Below are positions 53,988 through 63,334 of a stretch of 64,000 nucleotides of DNA, in pieces. The notes under the pieces are model-generated. The model did no database searches. It was not told where the DNA came from and was given only the letters and a program-made list of their open reading frames with translations. This DNA comes from Microbulbifer agarilyticus (GTDB lineage Bacteria > Pseudomonadota > Gammaproteobacteria > Pseudomonadales > Cellvibrionaceae): assembly GCF_020171345.1 (NCBI RefSeq), contig NZ_JAIUZM010000001.1:992001-1056000 (forward strand), written 5' to 3'. Every line of letters starts with the position of its first letter. The stretch's first letter is position 1. The translations under genes were made by a program, and so were the position numbers.

Positions 53988-56900
53988 TCAGTAAAATTCC
54001 AGTGACCAGGAATCGAGGTAACCCTGGTCTGCGGAAAACAGGTCGATCACCTGTAACTGCCAGTCGCCGGCCGATTCTTCATTACCCACATTCACCTGGT
54101 AGGTTTCCAGGATGTCGTCGGCGCCGTCGAAGCCGGTCTCCTTCAGTATATGAGTACTCCCTGATGGCGAAATCAGGCGCAGTTCGATATCGCCCCGGTA
54201 GGGGTGTTTGATATCCACGGCGACGGACACCAGGCCGGTTGGGCCTTCGCGGTCAACGCTGATCACACTGGTGATACCGCTGGGGTCGCCATCGGGAATG
54301 TTCATGTCGGTGCCGTTGATGTAAAAGGCCGGGTTTTCACCACCGCTCACCCCGTTGTGGGTGGCCACTACACTGGCGTCGACAAATGCGTAGTAACCCA
54401 CAACCCACACGTGCCACTGGCCCGGCTGGGTGTTGTCTTCGCTAATGCTTTCGGCACTGCCAAACAATACGGACTTGGCGTCGTAGTCGTATTTACCCGG
54501 TGCGGAGCCGAACTTCACATACAGGTCGACATCGCCGGTACCGCCAAAGGTCTCGAAGGTGACGTTGGTGGCATTGGCGGGCACCTCAAAGGTGAAGCGG
54601 AAGCCCTCGCCCGCGGCGCCGCTCATACCGCCAACGGCCACGCCATTCTCCAGGGTGTTGCCTACGGGGGGTGCCGTGGCTTCGACGGTAACCGATTGCG
54701 TGGCACTGCTGCTGGCGCCGTCGTTATCGGTGACGGTGAGGGTCACGCTGTAGGTGCCGGCGGCCGTGTAGGTGTGGCTGGGGTTTTGTGCGGCGGAAGT
54801 TGCGCCGTCGCCAAACTGCCACTGCCAGCCGGTTACCGTGCCATCGCTATCGCTACTTTCGTTGCTGAAGCTGGCGCTCAGGCCGGTTACCAGGAAGTCG
54901 AACGCGGCGGTGGGCGCCTGGTTTACTGGCGGCGGCGCGTCGCTCACGGTGACGGTCTGGGTGCTGCTATCGGTGGCACCCGCATCGTCGGTAACGGTGA
55001 GGGTCACGCTGTAGTCGCCGGCACTGGCATAGGTATGCGCGGGGTTTTGCGCGGTGCTGGCTGCGCCGTCACCAAAGTCCCACTGCCAGCCGGTGATGGT
55101 CCCATCTACGTCTTGGCTCTGATCGATAAACGTGACCGACAACGCATCAACGCTCTGGCCAAACGCGGCACTGGGCGCGATGTTTGCAGGTGGGCCGCCA
55201 TTGCCATCGAAGCTGGCCGCCAGTGTTACACCATCGTAGGCGGAGTAGGTGCGCAGCATGATGTACCAGGTGTCGGCGGCGGGTGCGGCGACTTCCACGA
55301 CTTCTTCATTGCCGTTGCGGTAGGGGCGGTAGTCCCACACGTCGAAGCTGGCTTTAGCGCCCACTTTTACGTAAAGGTCAACGTCGCCAGAACCACCGGT
55401 GGTGAGGATGCGCAGGTTGCTGGCGCCGGCCGGTACGTCAATTTTGTAGTGGCGCTCTTCGCCGTAGGTGGTGCTTACCAGGCCGCTCAGCGGGGTGCCG
55501 TTATCCAGTACGTAAGCGTCGTCACCGGGCGGGGGTGGCGGTTCCACGTTGAGGCTACAGTCGGCGTTGATGGCGTCGACCGCCGCTTTGGCTTTGACCA
55601 GGCCGTAACCAAAGCCATTGTCGCGGCCGGCGGCACCGAGGTCTTCGGCGGTGGCGGCGAGCGCGGAGCGAATGACGTCGGCACCACAGCTCTGGTGGTG
55701 GCTCCATACCAGTGCGGCCACACCGACCACATGCGGGGTGGCCATAGAGGTGCCACTGAGCTCACCGTAGTTGCTCTGGCCAATAGACAGCTCTGCGGTT
55801 TCACCCAGCTGCTGCAGTAAGCCGGCACCTGCGGTGTCGGAGACGCCTACGGAGATGATCTGCGTGGGGGTTCCACTGATGGTGCCAGCCAGCGGGCCCG
55901 CCTCGTTGTTGTAGATGATGGCACCCACGGCGCCGCCCGCTTCACAGTTCTGGATTTTGCTGGCAAAGGTCGAACCACCGCGCTGGATGAGGCAGACGGC
56001 ATCGGTCACGCCGGTACACACGGCATCGGCGAGGCCGCAGTCAACCAGGTTGCCGCTGGCGAGGCCACTGGCGGAACCGTCCATGGCGAGTGCGTCGTAG
56101 CCGGTGCTGCCCACCGACAGTGCGGTGGAGTAGCCTGTGCCCATGGGCATGGTGGAGCGCACCGCGACACCGGGGCCGGCCAGTTCTACCTGGTCATTTT
56201 GCTGGGAGAAGCTGGCCAGGTTTTTGTTGGCATCGATCGCCGCCACAGAAACGACGGCGGGGTAGGATGCGGGGTACGAATAGGCGGTATTGCCATCGTT
56301 ACCGGCAGCGGCAATTGGCAATACACCGGCATCGTAGGCGGCCTGGAAGGCATCGGCTTCCGTCTGTACATAGGTGTTTGCGCCCAGGCTCATATTGATC
56401 ACCGCGGCCCCGGCGGTAACACAGTTGTCCATGGCATTGATCAACGAGGACGAATAAGCCCAGCCCTCTGCATTGAATACCTTGACGATGTGCAGGCGCA
56501 GTTTGCCATTTGGCAGCACGCCCACCACACCGCGGTCATTGTTGACCGCTGCAATGGTGCCACCCACGTGGGTGCCGTGGCCGTTCTCATCGGTGAACCA
56601 GTCACCGGCACCGCCCGGGTCGCTGTCACCGGTGACGTTGTTGGCCGATAGGTCTTCGTGGGCGTATTCAAACCCGGAATCGATAATACAGGCGGTCAGG
56701 TTGGTGGCACCGGCGTCACTCAGCAGGTGCGCTTCCACCATTTCGATACCGAACGGGGTGGATTGCGACAGCATGTAACGCTTTTCGTCCACTTCAATGC
56801 GCTTGATATTGGGATTGCCCTTCAGCTCGCGCAGCTCCTGCGCGGACAGTATGGCCGCCATGGCATTACGCTGCGGCAGGTCTTGCTTGACCCGCACGCC

Positions 56901-57179
56901 AGCCGCGCGCAGCTGGCCGCGATTCTCGATGCGCTGCAGCGGGCCCGCGCCATCCAACTGCGCACGTTTTTGCGCGAAGGAGGGTGGCCCCTTGCGCGCC
57001 TCTGCACGCTTCGGATTACTTCCGTCATGGAATTTAATGATGTAACGCTCGGCCTCGCTCGGTGCGTCGGCGGCGAGTGTCACTGTGGGTGCCAGTAGTG
57101 TTGGCAGCATGGCGGCAATCGCCAACACCCGCGTTAGCCCCGCGCCGGTTTTCCGGCCGATATTATTTTTAATGGTCAT
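53988..57179 (-). CDS. Secreted multidomain S8 (subtilisin) serine protease
   Basis: This is an extracellular protease of 1063 aa. I start at the ATG at 57179 because AGGTG precedes it and the signal peptide (LTRVLAIAAMLPTLLAPTVTLA) begins there. Domains in order: I9-type propeptide (about 40-130); S8 catalytic domain with Asp in CIIDSGFEYAHEDL, His in NGHGTHVGGTIAAV and Ser in GTSMATPHVVG, with a PA insertion (GSTFASKIQNCEAGGAVGAIIYNNEAG) inside it; a PPC domain (about 560-650); two PKD domains (each with WQWDFGDGA- or WQWQFGDGA-type cores); a second PPC; and a C-terminal P/Homo B domain (HPYRGDIELRLISPSG). The PPC, PKD and P domains bind surfaces or are cleaved on maturation. The likely role is degrading marine protein polymers. 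Confidence 0.93.
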   Translation of the reverse strand: MTIKNNIGRKTGAGLTRVLAIAAMLPTLLAPTVTLAADAPSEAERYIIKFHDGSNPKRAEARKGPPSFAQKRAQLDGAGPLQRIENRGQLRAAGVRVKQDLPQRNAMAAILSAQELRELKGNPNIKRIEVDEKRYMLSQSTPFGIEMVEAHLLSDAGATNLTACIIDSGFEYAHEDLSANNVTGDSDPGGAGDWFTDENGHGTHVGGTIAAVNNDRGVVGVLPNGKLRLHIVKVFNAEGWAYSSSLINAMDNCVTAGAAVINMSLGANTYVQTEADAFQAAYDAGVLPIAAAGNDGNTAYSYPASYPAVVSVAAIDANKNLASFSQQNDQVELAGPGVAVRSTMPMGTGYSTALSVGSTGYDALAMDGSASGLASGNLVDCGLADAVCTGVTDAVCLIQRGGSTFASKIQNCEAGGAVGAIIYNNEAGPLAGTISGTPTQIISVGVSDTAGAGLLQQLGETAELSIGQSNYGELSGTSMATPHVVGVAALVWSHHQSCGADVIRSALAATAEDLGAAGRDNGFGYGLVKAKAAVDAINADCSLNVEPPPPPGDDAYVLDNGTPLSGLVSTTYGEERHYKIDVPAGASNLRILTTGGSGDVDLYVKVGAKASFDVWDYRPYRNGNEEVVEVAAPAADTWYIMLRTYSAYDGVTLAASFDGNGGPPANIAPSAAFGQSVDALSVTFIDQSQDVDGTITGWQWDFGDGAASTAQNPAHTYASAGDYSVTLTVTDDAGATDSSTQTVTVSDAPPPVNQAPTAAFDFLVTGLSASFSNESSDSDGTVTGWQWQFGDGATSAAQNPSHTYTAAGTYSVTLTVTDNDGASSSATQSVTVEATAPPVGNTLENGVAVGGMSGAAGEGFRFTFEVPANATNVTFETFGGTGDVDLYVKFGSAPGKYDYDAKSVLFGSAESISEDNTQPGQWHVWVVGYYAFVDASVVATHNGVSGGENPAFYINGTDMNIPDGDPSGITSVISVDREGPTGLVSVAVDIKHPYRGDIELRLISPSGSTHILKETGFDGADDILETYQVNVGNEESAGDWQLQVIDLFSADQGYLDSWSLEFY

Positions 57180-57363
57180 TTCTTCACCTGTTGGTTGAAA
57201 AAAGGCGGTGGCTTTGAGGCCTTCCGCGCAGCGTTTTTCACTGCAGGTTTTTTCTACCATGGTGGCCGTCAGCGGTTGGCTACAGGGTGGTGAGCCGTTG
57301 GTGACGTTTTGGTGACAGGGCTAAATTTTGTGATGGGGTAGCGATTGCGCGCGGAATAAACAC

Positions 57364-58911
57364 TTACATCATGCGCTCGCGCACACGCGCTTGCATCTGG
57401 GCAACCTTGGCTTCCAGCGCTTGTTGCAGACGGACGAATTCCGGTAATGCACGCGCCTCGGCAAAGGCCGGGTCCTGTGAGACCTGTTGGTAATCGACCC
57501 AGCCCGCTTGCTGCGCGCGCAGCAGCCAACCGTGGGCCAGGGTGAAATCTTTTTCAATCGCATAACACGTGGCGATATCGACATAATTTCCCGGCCACTC
57601 ATCCCCTTCGGCGATCAGCGCTTCCGCTATTTCGCGCGCCTGCTGCAGGGCTGCCTGTGCGTTTTCCTTGTTGCCTTGCATCCAGAGAATTTGGCCAGCC
57701 CTCAGCAGTGCGTAGTGCGCCGCTTTACCGGCCTGTGCATTGGGGGCGGCCTGGCGGTAAAACGCCAGTGCCTGGTCGTAGTCCCCGCGATGGAGCGCAA
57801 TATCCCCCGCCGCTGTCACGATATTGGAATGGTCTGGCGCGAGGGCAAGCGCCGCGGTAATGATCTCGTTGGCACCGGCGATGTCACCATTGCGCATCAG
57901 AAAATAGGCGAGCGAATGGTATAAGGGGGGGTAATCCGGACGCAGGTTGCGCGCTTTGGCGTACCACTCCCGCGCCTGCTCAAACATGCCGAGGCCCTTG
58001 AAGGTTTCGGCCACATGCAGATAAACAATGGCGTTGTTGGCATCGAGGCGCAGTGCGCGCAGGTTCCACTGCATGGCGCGATCAAGCTGCCCGAGTTCCT
58101 GCCAATGGAAGGCCGTATTACTGATGGCGGCCAGGTTATTTGGGTCAATTTCGAGGGTGTGCGCATAGGCATCAATGGCCCGGCGGAACCACCCTTTCAT
58201 GGAGTAGGCGTGCCCCAGGGCCTTGTGACCGCCGCCCTCATCCGGGGCCATGGCAATGGCCGTTTGCGCCGACGCAATGGCACTATCCAGCTCACCGAGC
58301 ATCGCCTGCGCATCACTCAGGGCCGCCCAGGCGCGGGCAAACTCTGGATCTAGGGCGATGGCTTTCTGGAATTGTGTGACCGCGATGCGGGCATCTTTTT
58401 CACGGTAGCGCTGATAGTAATCCACGCCGCTCAGATACAGACGATAGGCTTCGGCGGAGGCGGTGAATGACTGGACGTGGTCACTGCGCGCGGGCGTCCA
58501 CAGTGCAAGCTGCCAGACGCCCCCAGTGGCGAGCGCTATGGCGAGCATACCGACTACCAGGTAACGGCGGGGCCAGCGCGTATCTGCGGTGACGGCCAGC
58601 GGCTCACAATCCAGCCGATAGCCACGGCCGCGCACCGATTTGATGTAGCTGCCGGCGGGCGCACCGAGTGCTTCTCGCAACCGCTTTACGGCCTGCTTCA
58701 CGCTCTGGTCGGTGACCACTTTGCCCGGCCAGATGGCATCAATCAGCGCCTGCTGGGTAACGGTATCCGGCCAAGCATCCACCAGCACACGCAATACCTG
58801 CATACTCTGGTTGGTCAGAGGAACAGGTTGGCCACCACACTCCGCCTGCCACTTGCCGAAATCGACCCTGAAATCACCAATTTGCAGTTTATTACTATTA
58901 TTTTCCCGCAA
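57364..58911 (-). CDS. CadC-like transmembrane regulator with TPR domain
   Basis: This is a 515-aa regulator. An N-terminal OmpR/PhoB-type winged helix (about 10-105, ending SYIKSVRGRGYRLDCEP) is followed by one transmembrane helix (about 115-137, YLVVGMLAIALATGGVWQLAL) and a periplasmic TPR array to about 500 (AFARAWAALSDAQAMLGEL, then LEIDPNNLAAISNTAFHWQELG). It appears to start at TTG (58911), with a poor ribosome-binding site, so the start is uncertain. It lies upstream of the protease gene on the same strand and is a natural candidate to control it. Confidence 0.88.
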   Translation of the reverse strand: MRENNSNKLQIGDFRVDFGKWQAECGGQPVPLTNQSMQVLRVLVDAWPDTVTQQALIDAIWPGKVVTDQSVKQAVKRLREALGAPAGSYIKSVRGRGYRLDCEPLAVTADTRWPRRYLVVGMLAIALATGGVWQLALWTPARSDHVQSFTASAEAYRLYLSGVDYYQRYREKDARIAVTQFQKAIALDPEFARAWAALSDAQAMLGELDSAIASAQTAIAMAPDEGGGHKALGHAYSMKGWFRRAIDAYAHTLEIDPNNLAAISNTAFHWQELGQLDRAMQWNLRALRLDANNAIVYLHVAETFKGLGMFEQAREWYAKARNLRPDYPPLYHSLAYFLMRNGDIAGANEIITAALALAPDHSNIVTAAGDIALHRGDYDQALAFYRQAAPNAQAGKAAHYALLRAGQILWMQGNKENAQAALQQAREIAEALIAEGDEWPGNYVDIATCYAIEKDFTLAHGWLLRAQQAGWVDYQQVSQDPAFAEARALPEFVRLQQALEAKVAQMQARVRERMM

Positions 58912-59062
58912 AACCGCCCCCCGGCTCCTTTAGAGCCTCTTTCGCTCGAATAGCCCCAATATGAGGGGGCAGACACCATGCTCTAGGATACTGGGCGCAT
59001 TCCCGGAGCGAAAGGATCCTCCCTTATTGGCGTATTGCAGGCCAATTTGCGCCACCCCCCAC

Positions 59063-59071
59063 TGCTATAAT
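59063..59071 (+). promoter_or_regulatory. Extended -10 promoter of the AI-2E transporter gene
   Basis: TGCTATAAT is an extended -10 box lying 84 bases before the ATG. No good -35 box lies at the right distance. An A/T-poor leader follows. Confidence 0.45.
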
Positions 59072-59154
59072 TCCTAGCCGATAAGAGCCCGCGGAGGGCA
59101 GCCGGGTGACAGAAACCGGGCCTGCCGCCTCACGGAACAGAGGGACTCTGGCTC

Positions 59155-60252
59155 ATGGAAACGCCCGACAACAATCTACCTGGCAACCAGCAACCCGAAC
59201 CCCTGTCACTGGTCGATCTTGTGATACGGCTGGCGCTGGCCGCTTTGTTAATGTGGCTGGCGGCGCATGCGTTTGCGCCCTTTCTGATGATGATGGTGTG
59301 GGCGGTGGTACTGGCGGTTTCCCTGCACCCGCTGAATCAGAAACTGGCAGCGCGGCTTGGCACCTCCAATGGCCGCGCCGCGACGCTATTGGTGCTGTTG
59401 ATGCTGATACTGCTGGGTGTGCCAACGGTACTGCTGGGTATGGCATTCATTGACCATGTGATTGGCTTTCACGACAGCCTGTCCGAGGGACGGCAGGTGA
59501 TCCCGCCTCCACCGAAAGCGGTTGAGGACTGGCCGTTAATAGGCCAACAGATTTACGCCGCCTGGCAGACCGCCTCGACCAATTTCACGCGCTTTGCCGA
59601 GCACTACCATGACCAGTTGCTGGCGCTGTCACGCGATGCAGTGGCCAAGCTGGGCAGTACGCTTGTCACGCTGCTGGCCTTTACCGCCGCGTTTATCGTG
59701 GCCGGTATTTTGCTGGCCCACGCCACTCCCGACCGCACCACAGCACGGCAGATTTTCTCGCGCGTGTGTGGGCCCGAGCACGGCCCGCAAATGCTGGAGC
59801 TGTCGGTGGCGACGGTGCGCTCGGTGTCTTCCGGCGTGATTGGGGTGGCCTTTATTCAGGCGCTGCTGCTGGGGATTGGCTTTCTGCTGTGCGGGGTGCC
59901 CGGCGCGGGCCTGCTGGCGGTGATGGCCCTGATTCTGGGGATTGCGCAGATCCCGGCAATTCTGGTGGTCATCCCGGTGCTGGTGTGGCTGTGGTCGCAA
60001 TCCGATGCTTCCACCCTGGCCAGCGTAGTGTTCACCGTGTACCTGGTGTTGGCGGGCCTGGCAGATAATGTGCTCAAGCCCCTGCTGCTCGGGCGCGGGG
60101 TGGCGGTACCCATGCCGGTGATTTTGCTCGGCGCCATCGGCGGGATGATCAGCGCCGGGCTAACCGGCCTGTTTGTGGGCGCGGTGATTCTTGCCCTGGG
60201 TTATCAGGTACTGAAGGTGTGGGTGCGTGGCGGCCAAAGCGCATCCCGCTGA
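59155..60252 (+). CDS. AI-2E family transporter
   Basis: This is a membrane protein of 365 aa of the AI-2E (TqsA/PerM-like) family. About seven or eight hydrophobic helices are evident; the central region (about 65-165) is less hydrophobic. The C-terminal VLAGLADNVLKPLLLGRGVAVPMPVILLGAIGGM is the diagnostic family signature. The substrate is not established for the family. Confidence 0.92.
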   Translation: METPDNNLPGNQQPEPLSLVDLVIRLALAALLMWLAAHAFAPFLMMMVWAVVLAVSLHPLNQKLAARLGTSNGRAATLLVLLMLILLGVPTVLLGMAFIDHVIGFHDSLSEGRQVIPPPPKAVEDWPLIGQQIYAAWQTASTNFTRFAEHYHDQLLALSRDAVAKLGSTLVTLLAFTAAFIVAGILLAHATPDRTTARQIFSRVCGPEHGPQMLELSVATVRSVSSGVIGVAFIQALLLGIGFLLCGVPGAGLLAVMALILGIAQIPAILVVIPVLVWLWSQSDASTLASVVFTVYLVLAGLADNVLKPLLLGRGVAVPMPVILLGAIGGMISAGLTGLFVGAVILALGYQVLKVWVRGGQSASR

Positions 60253-60557
60253 CAGCGCGGCGCTGCTGTCGGGTGGCAGTGAGTACCGCGCTGGCATTGT
60301 GTTATGGCTTTGACCTGGGCATTCCCTACCTGTCACCGATTTTTGCCGTGCTGCTGGCCATTGGGCTCACGGTGATCCCCGCAGCCGGTATTCTCAGCCC
60401 GGCACGGGCGGGCGCCATCGTGGAAGCCATGGTGTTTGGCATGGCGGTGGAGTTGCGGTTCTTTACTGGCTGGGTGTTGCTGGTGAGCTTGCTGGAGCGC
60501 ATTTCGCGCAGTAAAGAAATAGCCTGTAAAGATAGCTTCGGATATATGGTCATATGA
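60219..60557 (+). pseudogene. Fragment of a DUF2955-like membrane protein
   Basis: The frame is open for 112 residues and overlaps the transporter end by 34 bases. TARRCCRVAVSTALALCYGFDLGIPYLSPIFAVLLAIGL resembles the N-terminal end of DUF2955/FUSC-type inner-membrane proteins, which normally are some 300 aa. The remainder (AVELRFFTGWVLLVSLLERISRSKE) does not continue a full-length protein, and no second half is visible downstream. I read it as a truncated relic, although a short functional protein from a GTG at 60273 cannot be excluded. Confidence 0.45.
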
Positions 60558-60632
60558 CCCGCGGCACTTACCAATGTGACTTTCGCTCCGTTAGCGTGAA
60601 TCCTAAATTCACGGCTCAAAGAACAGTCCATT

Positions 60633-61376
60633 ATGCAGCTGCTACATACACAAAAGCGCACCTTTATTTACCTGGCCTCCACACTGGTCGTCATCACCCT
60701 GGCAACGCAACTTGGAGCAAGACTCAATATAATCCCGGTCGTTTTGCTGGGGGTTATCAGCCCCTTGCTGCTGGCCATCGGCTTCAGCCTGCATGAGAAA
60801 GGTTCCCGGGGACTGAAAGATCTCTTCGGGCACCCGCAGGGATTCCGCTTCAGTTCGTTAGCATTGGGCCTGGCACTGCTGCTGCCGTTTACCCTGATGA
60901 TAATCAGCATCGTGCTGGATCGGGGAGAATGGGTGTTGCCCGACTTCAGCCTGATGCCGGGGAAACTACCCTTACTACTGATACTGATGACGGGCGAAGA
61001 GTACGGTTGGCGGCGCTACGCGTTTGCCAGATTGTGCAAAAGCACCCGCTTTATGCCCGCCGCGCTGATCGTAACCGCGGTATGGCTGCTGTGGCACTAC
61101 CCCGGGTATCTCATTGGCATGGGCACCCCGGAGCAAATGCCGTTCTGGCTGTTTGGGTTAATGCTGGTGCCCGCCAGCATTCTTATTTGCTTCCTGTATC
61201 GCTGGACCAAAAACATCTATCTGGTAATCCTGGCCCACGTGTCTTCCAACATGGCATTCAACACCCTGCCATTCCTCCCAGAGGTTACCGGCGATAGCAC
61301 GGCATTTACAATCTACACAGGACTAGTATGGTTGATTGCATTGCCCCTGATACTCAACAAAAAATTCTGGACCTGA
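60633..61376 (+). CDS. CPBP family intramembrane glutamic endopeptidase
   Basis: This is a membrane protease of 247 aa of the CAAX-protease/bacteriocin-processing (CPBP) family, with seven or so helices. The catalytic motifs are present: EEYGWRRYAF near residue 117, WLLWHYPGYLIG and HVSSNMAFN. It is followed by a sensor kinase gene after four bases, so it is probably part of one transcript with the two-component pair. CPBP proteins act in signal proteolysis or immunity to bacteriocins; the role here is open. Confidence 0.85.
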   Translation: MQLLHTQKRTFIYLASTLVVITLATQLGARLNIIPVVLLGVISPLLLAIGFSLHEKGSRGLKDLFGHPQGFRFSSLALGLALLLPFTLMIISIVLDRGEWVLPDFSLMPGKLPLLLILMTGEEYGWRRYAFARLCKSTRFMPAALIVTAVWLLWHYPGYLIGMGTPEQMPFWLFGLMLVPASILICFLYRWTKNIYLVILAHVSSNMAFNTLPFLPEVTGDSTAFTIYTGLVWLIALPLILNKKFWT

Positions 61377-61380
61377 AGGC

Positions 61381-62553
61381 ATGTCCGACACGCAGCAAAC
61401 ACTCTCTCAATGGGTGTTGTTCACCATCGCTGGCTTCACTCTGGGAGGCAGCTACTTTGTAGTGCAGGGTATTACCGTGTCTGGTCAGTGGTGGCTGCTG
61501 CTCCCCCTGCTTCTGTTTATTGGCCTCGCCCTGCTCCTGGCAACACGGAAAGTGAGGCGGGGCGCTCAGGCTATCCTGGCTACGCTGTTCCTGCTTTGTA
61601 CCCTGATTATTCTGAGCATGCCTCAGCATGCGGCCATGCTCTATGTGGTGATCTGTCTCCTCGCCATAGAAATTCTCCCCAGAAAAACAGCGCTCGGCTG
61701 GGTCGCCACCTGCGTCGTGGCGGTATTTTTCAGTGAACTGCTCCTTTCAGCAGAACGCATTGATCTACAGGATGCGTTTGTGAACAGCTTGCTGACTCTC
61801 TTCTTGAGTGGCTTTGCCTTCCAGAGGATTGAGGCGGAGAAAGGGCGAAGTGAAACACGACGCCTGCTGTATGAGCTTGAGCAGAAGAATCATCAGCTCG
61901 CACTCCATGCCATCGAATTGGATCAGCAATCGAGATTGGAAGAGCGGCAGCGGCTGTCGCGTGAGCTGCACGACACCCTGGGACATAAATTAACGACGTC
62001 CATCGTTCAACTTGAAGTTGCCGAGCGGCTCAGCGGGCAGGATCCGTCCAGGGTAGCGGCGATTATTTCTACACTGCGCGGCCTGTTGAGCGAAGGCCTG
62101 GAGGAAACCCGCAACATCGTCCAATTGCTGGATCAGGATGCGACGGCTGACAAGCCGCTGACAGAGCTCATCGCCACACTGGTGAATAACTTTGAGGCGG
62201 CGACTGGGTTGTCAGTGTCCATACAGATTCGCTGTCATGACAGCCAGATACCTGCACCCATCAAGCAACATGTTTTCCGGATTATTCAGGAGTCGCTCAC
62301 AAATATCAGTCGCCACGCTGGTGCGTCTCAGGCGAGCATTTCACTCGTGCAAAATGGCAACCTTAGGCTCCAGGTGGAAGACAATGGCTCGCAACTGGAC
62401 AACCACCAGGGTAAACCGTTGCCCCCAATAAAATCTATTGAAAGCCGGGTAGCGGAGCTGCAGGGCACGCTGGCGTTTCAGCGCGAAGGCGCACTTACAA
62501 AGCTGTTGATTAAGATTCCTCTCGGAGTAGCAGGAGAAGAACATGCCCATTAA
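61381..62553 (+). CDS. NarL-family sensor histidine kinase (HisKA_3)
   Basis: This is a 390-aa sensor kinase. Its N-terminal third is a membrane domain of five or six helices (FTIAGFTLGGSYFVVQG, LLPLLLFIGLALLLAT). A coiled coil (RRLLYELEQKNHQLALHAIELDQQ) leads to the HisKA_3 box SRELHDTLGHKLTTSIVQLE with the phospho-histidine. A short HATPase_c domain with RIIQESLTNISRHAGASQ and VEDNG ends it. This is the DesK/LiaS-like topology. It overlaps the next gene by 11 bases. Confidence 0.9.
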   Translation: MSDTQQTLSQWVLFTIAGFTLGGSYFVVQGITVSGQWWLLLPLLLFIGLALLLATRKVRRGAQAILATLFLLCTLIILSMPQHAAMLYVVICLLAIEILPRKTALGWVATCVVAVFFSELLLSAERIDLQDAFVNSLLTLFLSGFAFQRIEAEKGRSETRRLLYELEQKNHQLALHAIELDQQSRLEERQRLSRELHDTLGHKLTTSIVQLEVAERLSGQDPSRVAAIISTLRGLLSEGLEETRNIVQLLDQDATADKPLTELIATLVNNFEAATGLSVSIQIRCHDSQIPAPIKQHVFRIIQESLTNISRHAGASQASISLVQNGNLRLQVEDNGSQLDNHQGKPLPPIKSIESRVAELQGTLAFQREGALTKLLIKIPLGVAGEEHAH

Positions 62554-63187
62554 GGTTCTACTGGTGGACGACCAGCAGCTGATGCGTGATGGCATAAGAA
62601 TGCTACTGGAGCTTGAGGATGGGATCGAGCTGGTAGCTGAGGCAAGCAATGGTGAAGAGGCTGTAGCCGCTTACACCAGATACACACCCGATCTCGTATT
62701 GATGGATATCGAAATGCCACGCATGAATGGTATTGAGGCCACCAAGCAGATTAAAGCGCTCAACCCGCAGGCGCGAATTATCATCCTGACCACATTTGGA
62801 CAGGCAGACTACTTGCGTAATGGCTTGCTCGCAGGGGCTCAGGGCTTTTTACTCAAAGCGGTTTCCGGGGCGGAATTGGCGGAGAGCATTCGCAAGGTGT
62901 ACCGGGGGGAGTCCGCACTTGACGGGCAGTCAACAGAACTACTGCTGGATAGTTACCGTGCACTTTCCGAAGCAAAAAATTCCCAGAAGAAAACATTGCT
63001 GTCCACTCGTGAAGTGCAGATTCTGGAGCTAGTTGCCCTGCAATATAGCAACCGCGACATAGCTGTTAAGCTGCAGCTCGCCGAAGGTACGGTGAAAAAT
63101 TACATCAGCCAGGTTTTGGAAAAGCTGTATGTCCGCGACCGTAACCAAGCTGTGCGGGTTGCGCAGGAAAAGGGGCTGTTGGAATAA
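62543..63187 (+). CDS. NarL/FixJ-type response regulator
   Basis: This is a 214-aa regulator with a receiver domain (VLLVDDQQLMRDGIRMLLE; phospho-acceptor in LVLMDIEMPRMNGIE) and a LuxR-type helix-turn-helix at the C-terminus (LSTREVQILELVALQYSNRDIAVKL, then GTVKNYISQVLEKL). Its ATG overlaps the kinase stop, so the two are translationally coupled. With the CPBP protease it forms a possible envelope-stress or antimicrobial-response module. Confidence 0.93.
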   Translation: MPIKVLLVDDQQLMRDGIRMLLELEDGIELVAEASNGEEAVAAYTRYTPDLVLMDIEMPRMNGIEATKQIKALNPQARIIILTTFGQADYLRNGLLAGAQGFLLKAVSGAELAESIRKVYRGESALDGQSTELLLDSYRALSEAKNSQKKTLLSTREVQILELVALQYSNRDIAVKLQLAEGTVKNYISQVLEKLYVRDRNQAVRVAQEKGLLE

Positions 63188-63334
63188 TCGAGCAGGAAAA
63201 AACGGTCGCAATACCCACCGCTATCTCATCAGACTGATTGTGTCGCGCCAAGAAAGACCGTAGCGTGTAGGGAAGCTTCCGACCGACCCACCCACGAGAG
63301 GCAGGTAACGGCCGGAGGTAGCCGAGGATCCCGC

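Noticed and set aside
54204..55820. A 538-codon plus-strand frame across the S8 protease
   Set aside because: It is the antisense of the PKD/PPC and catalytic domains and consists of Gly/Val/Ala-rich filler.
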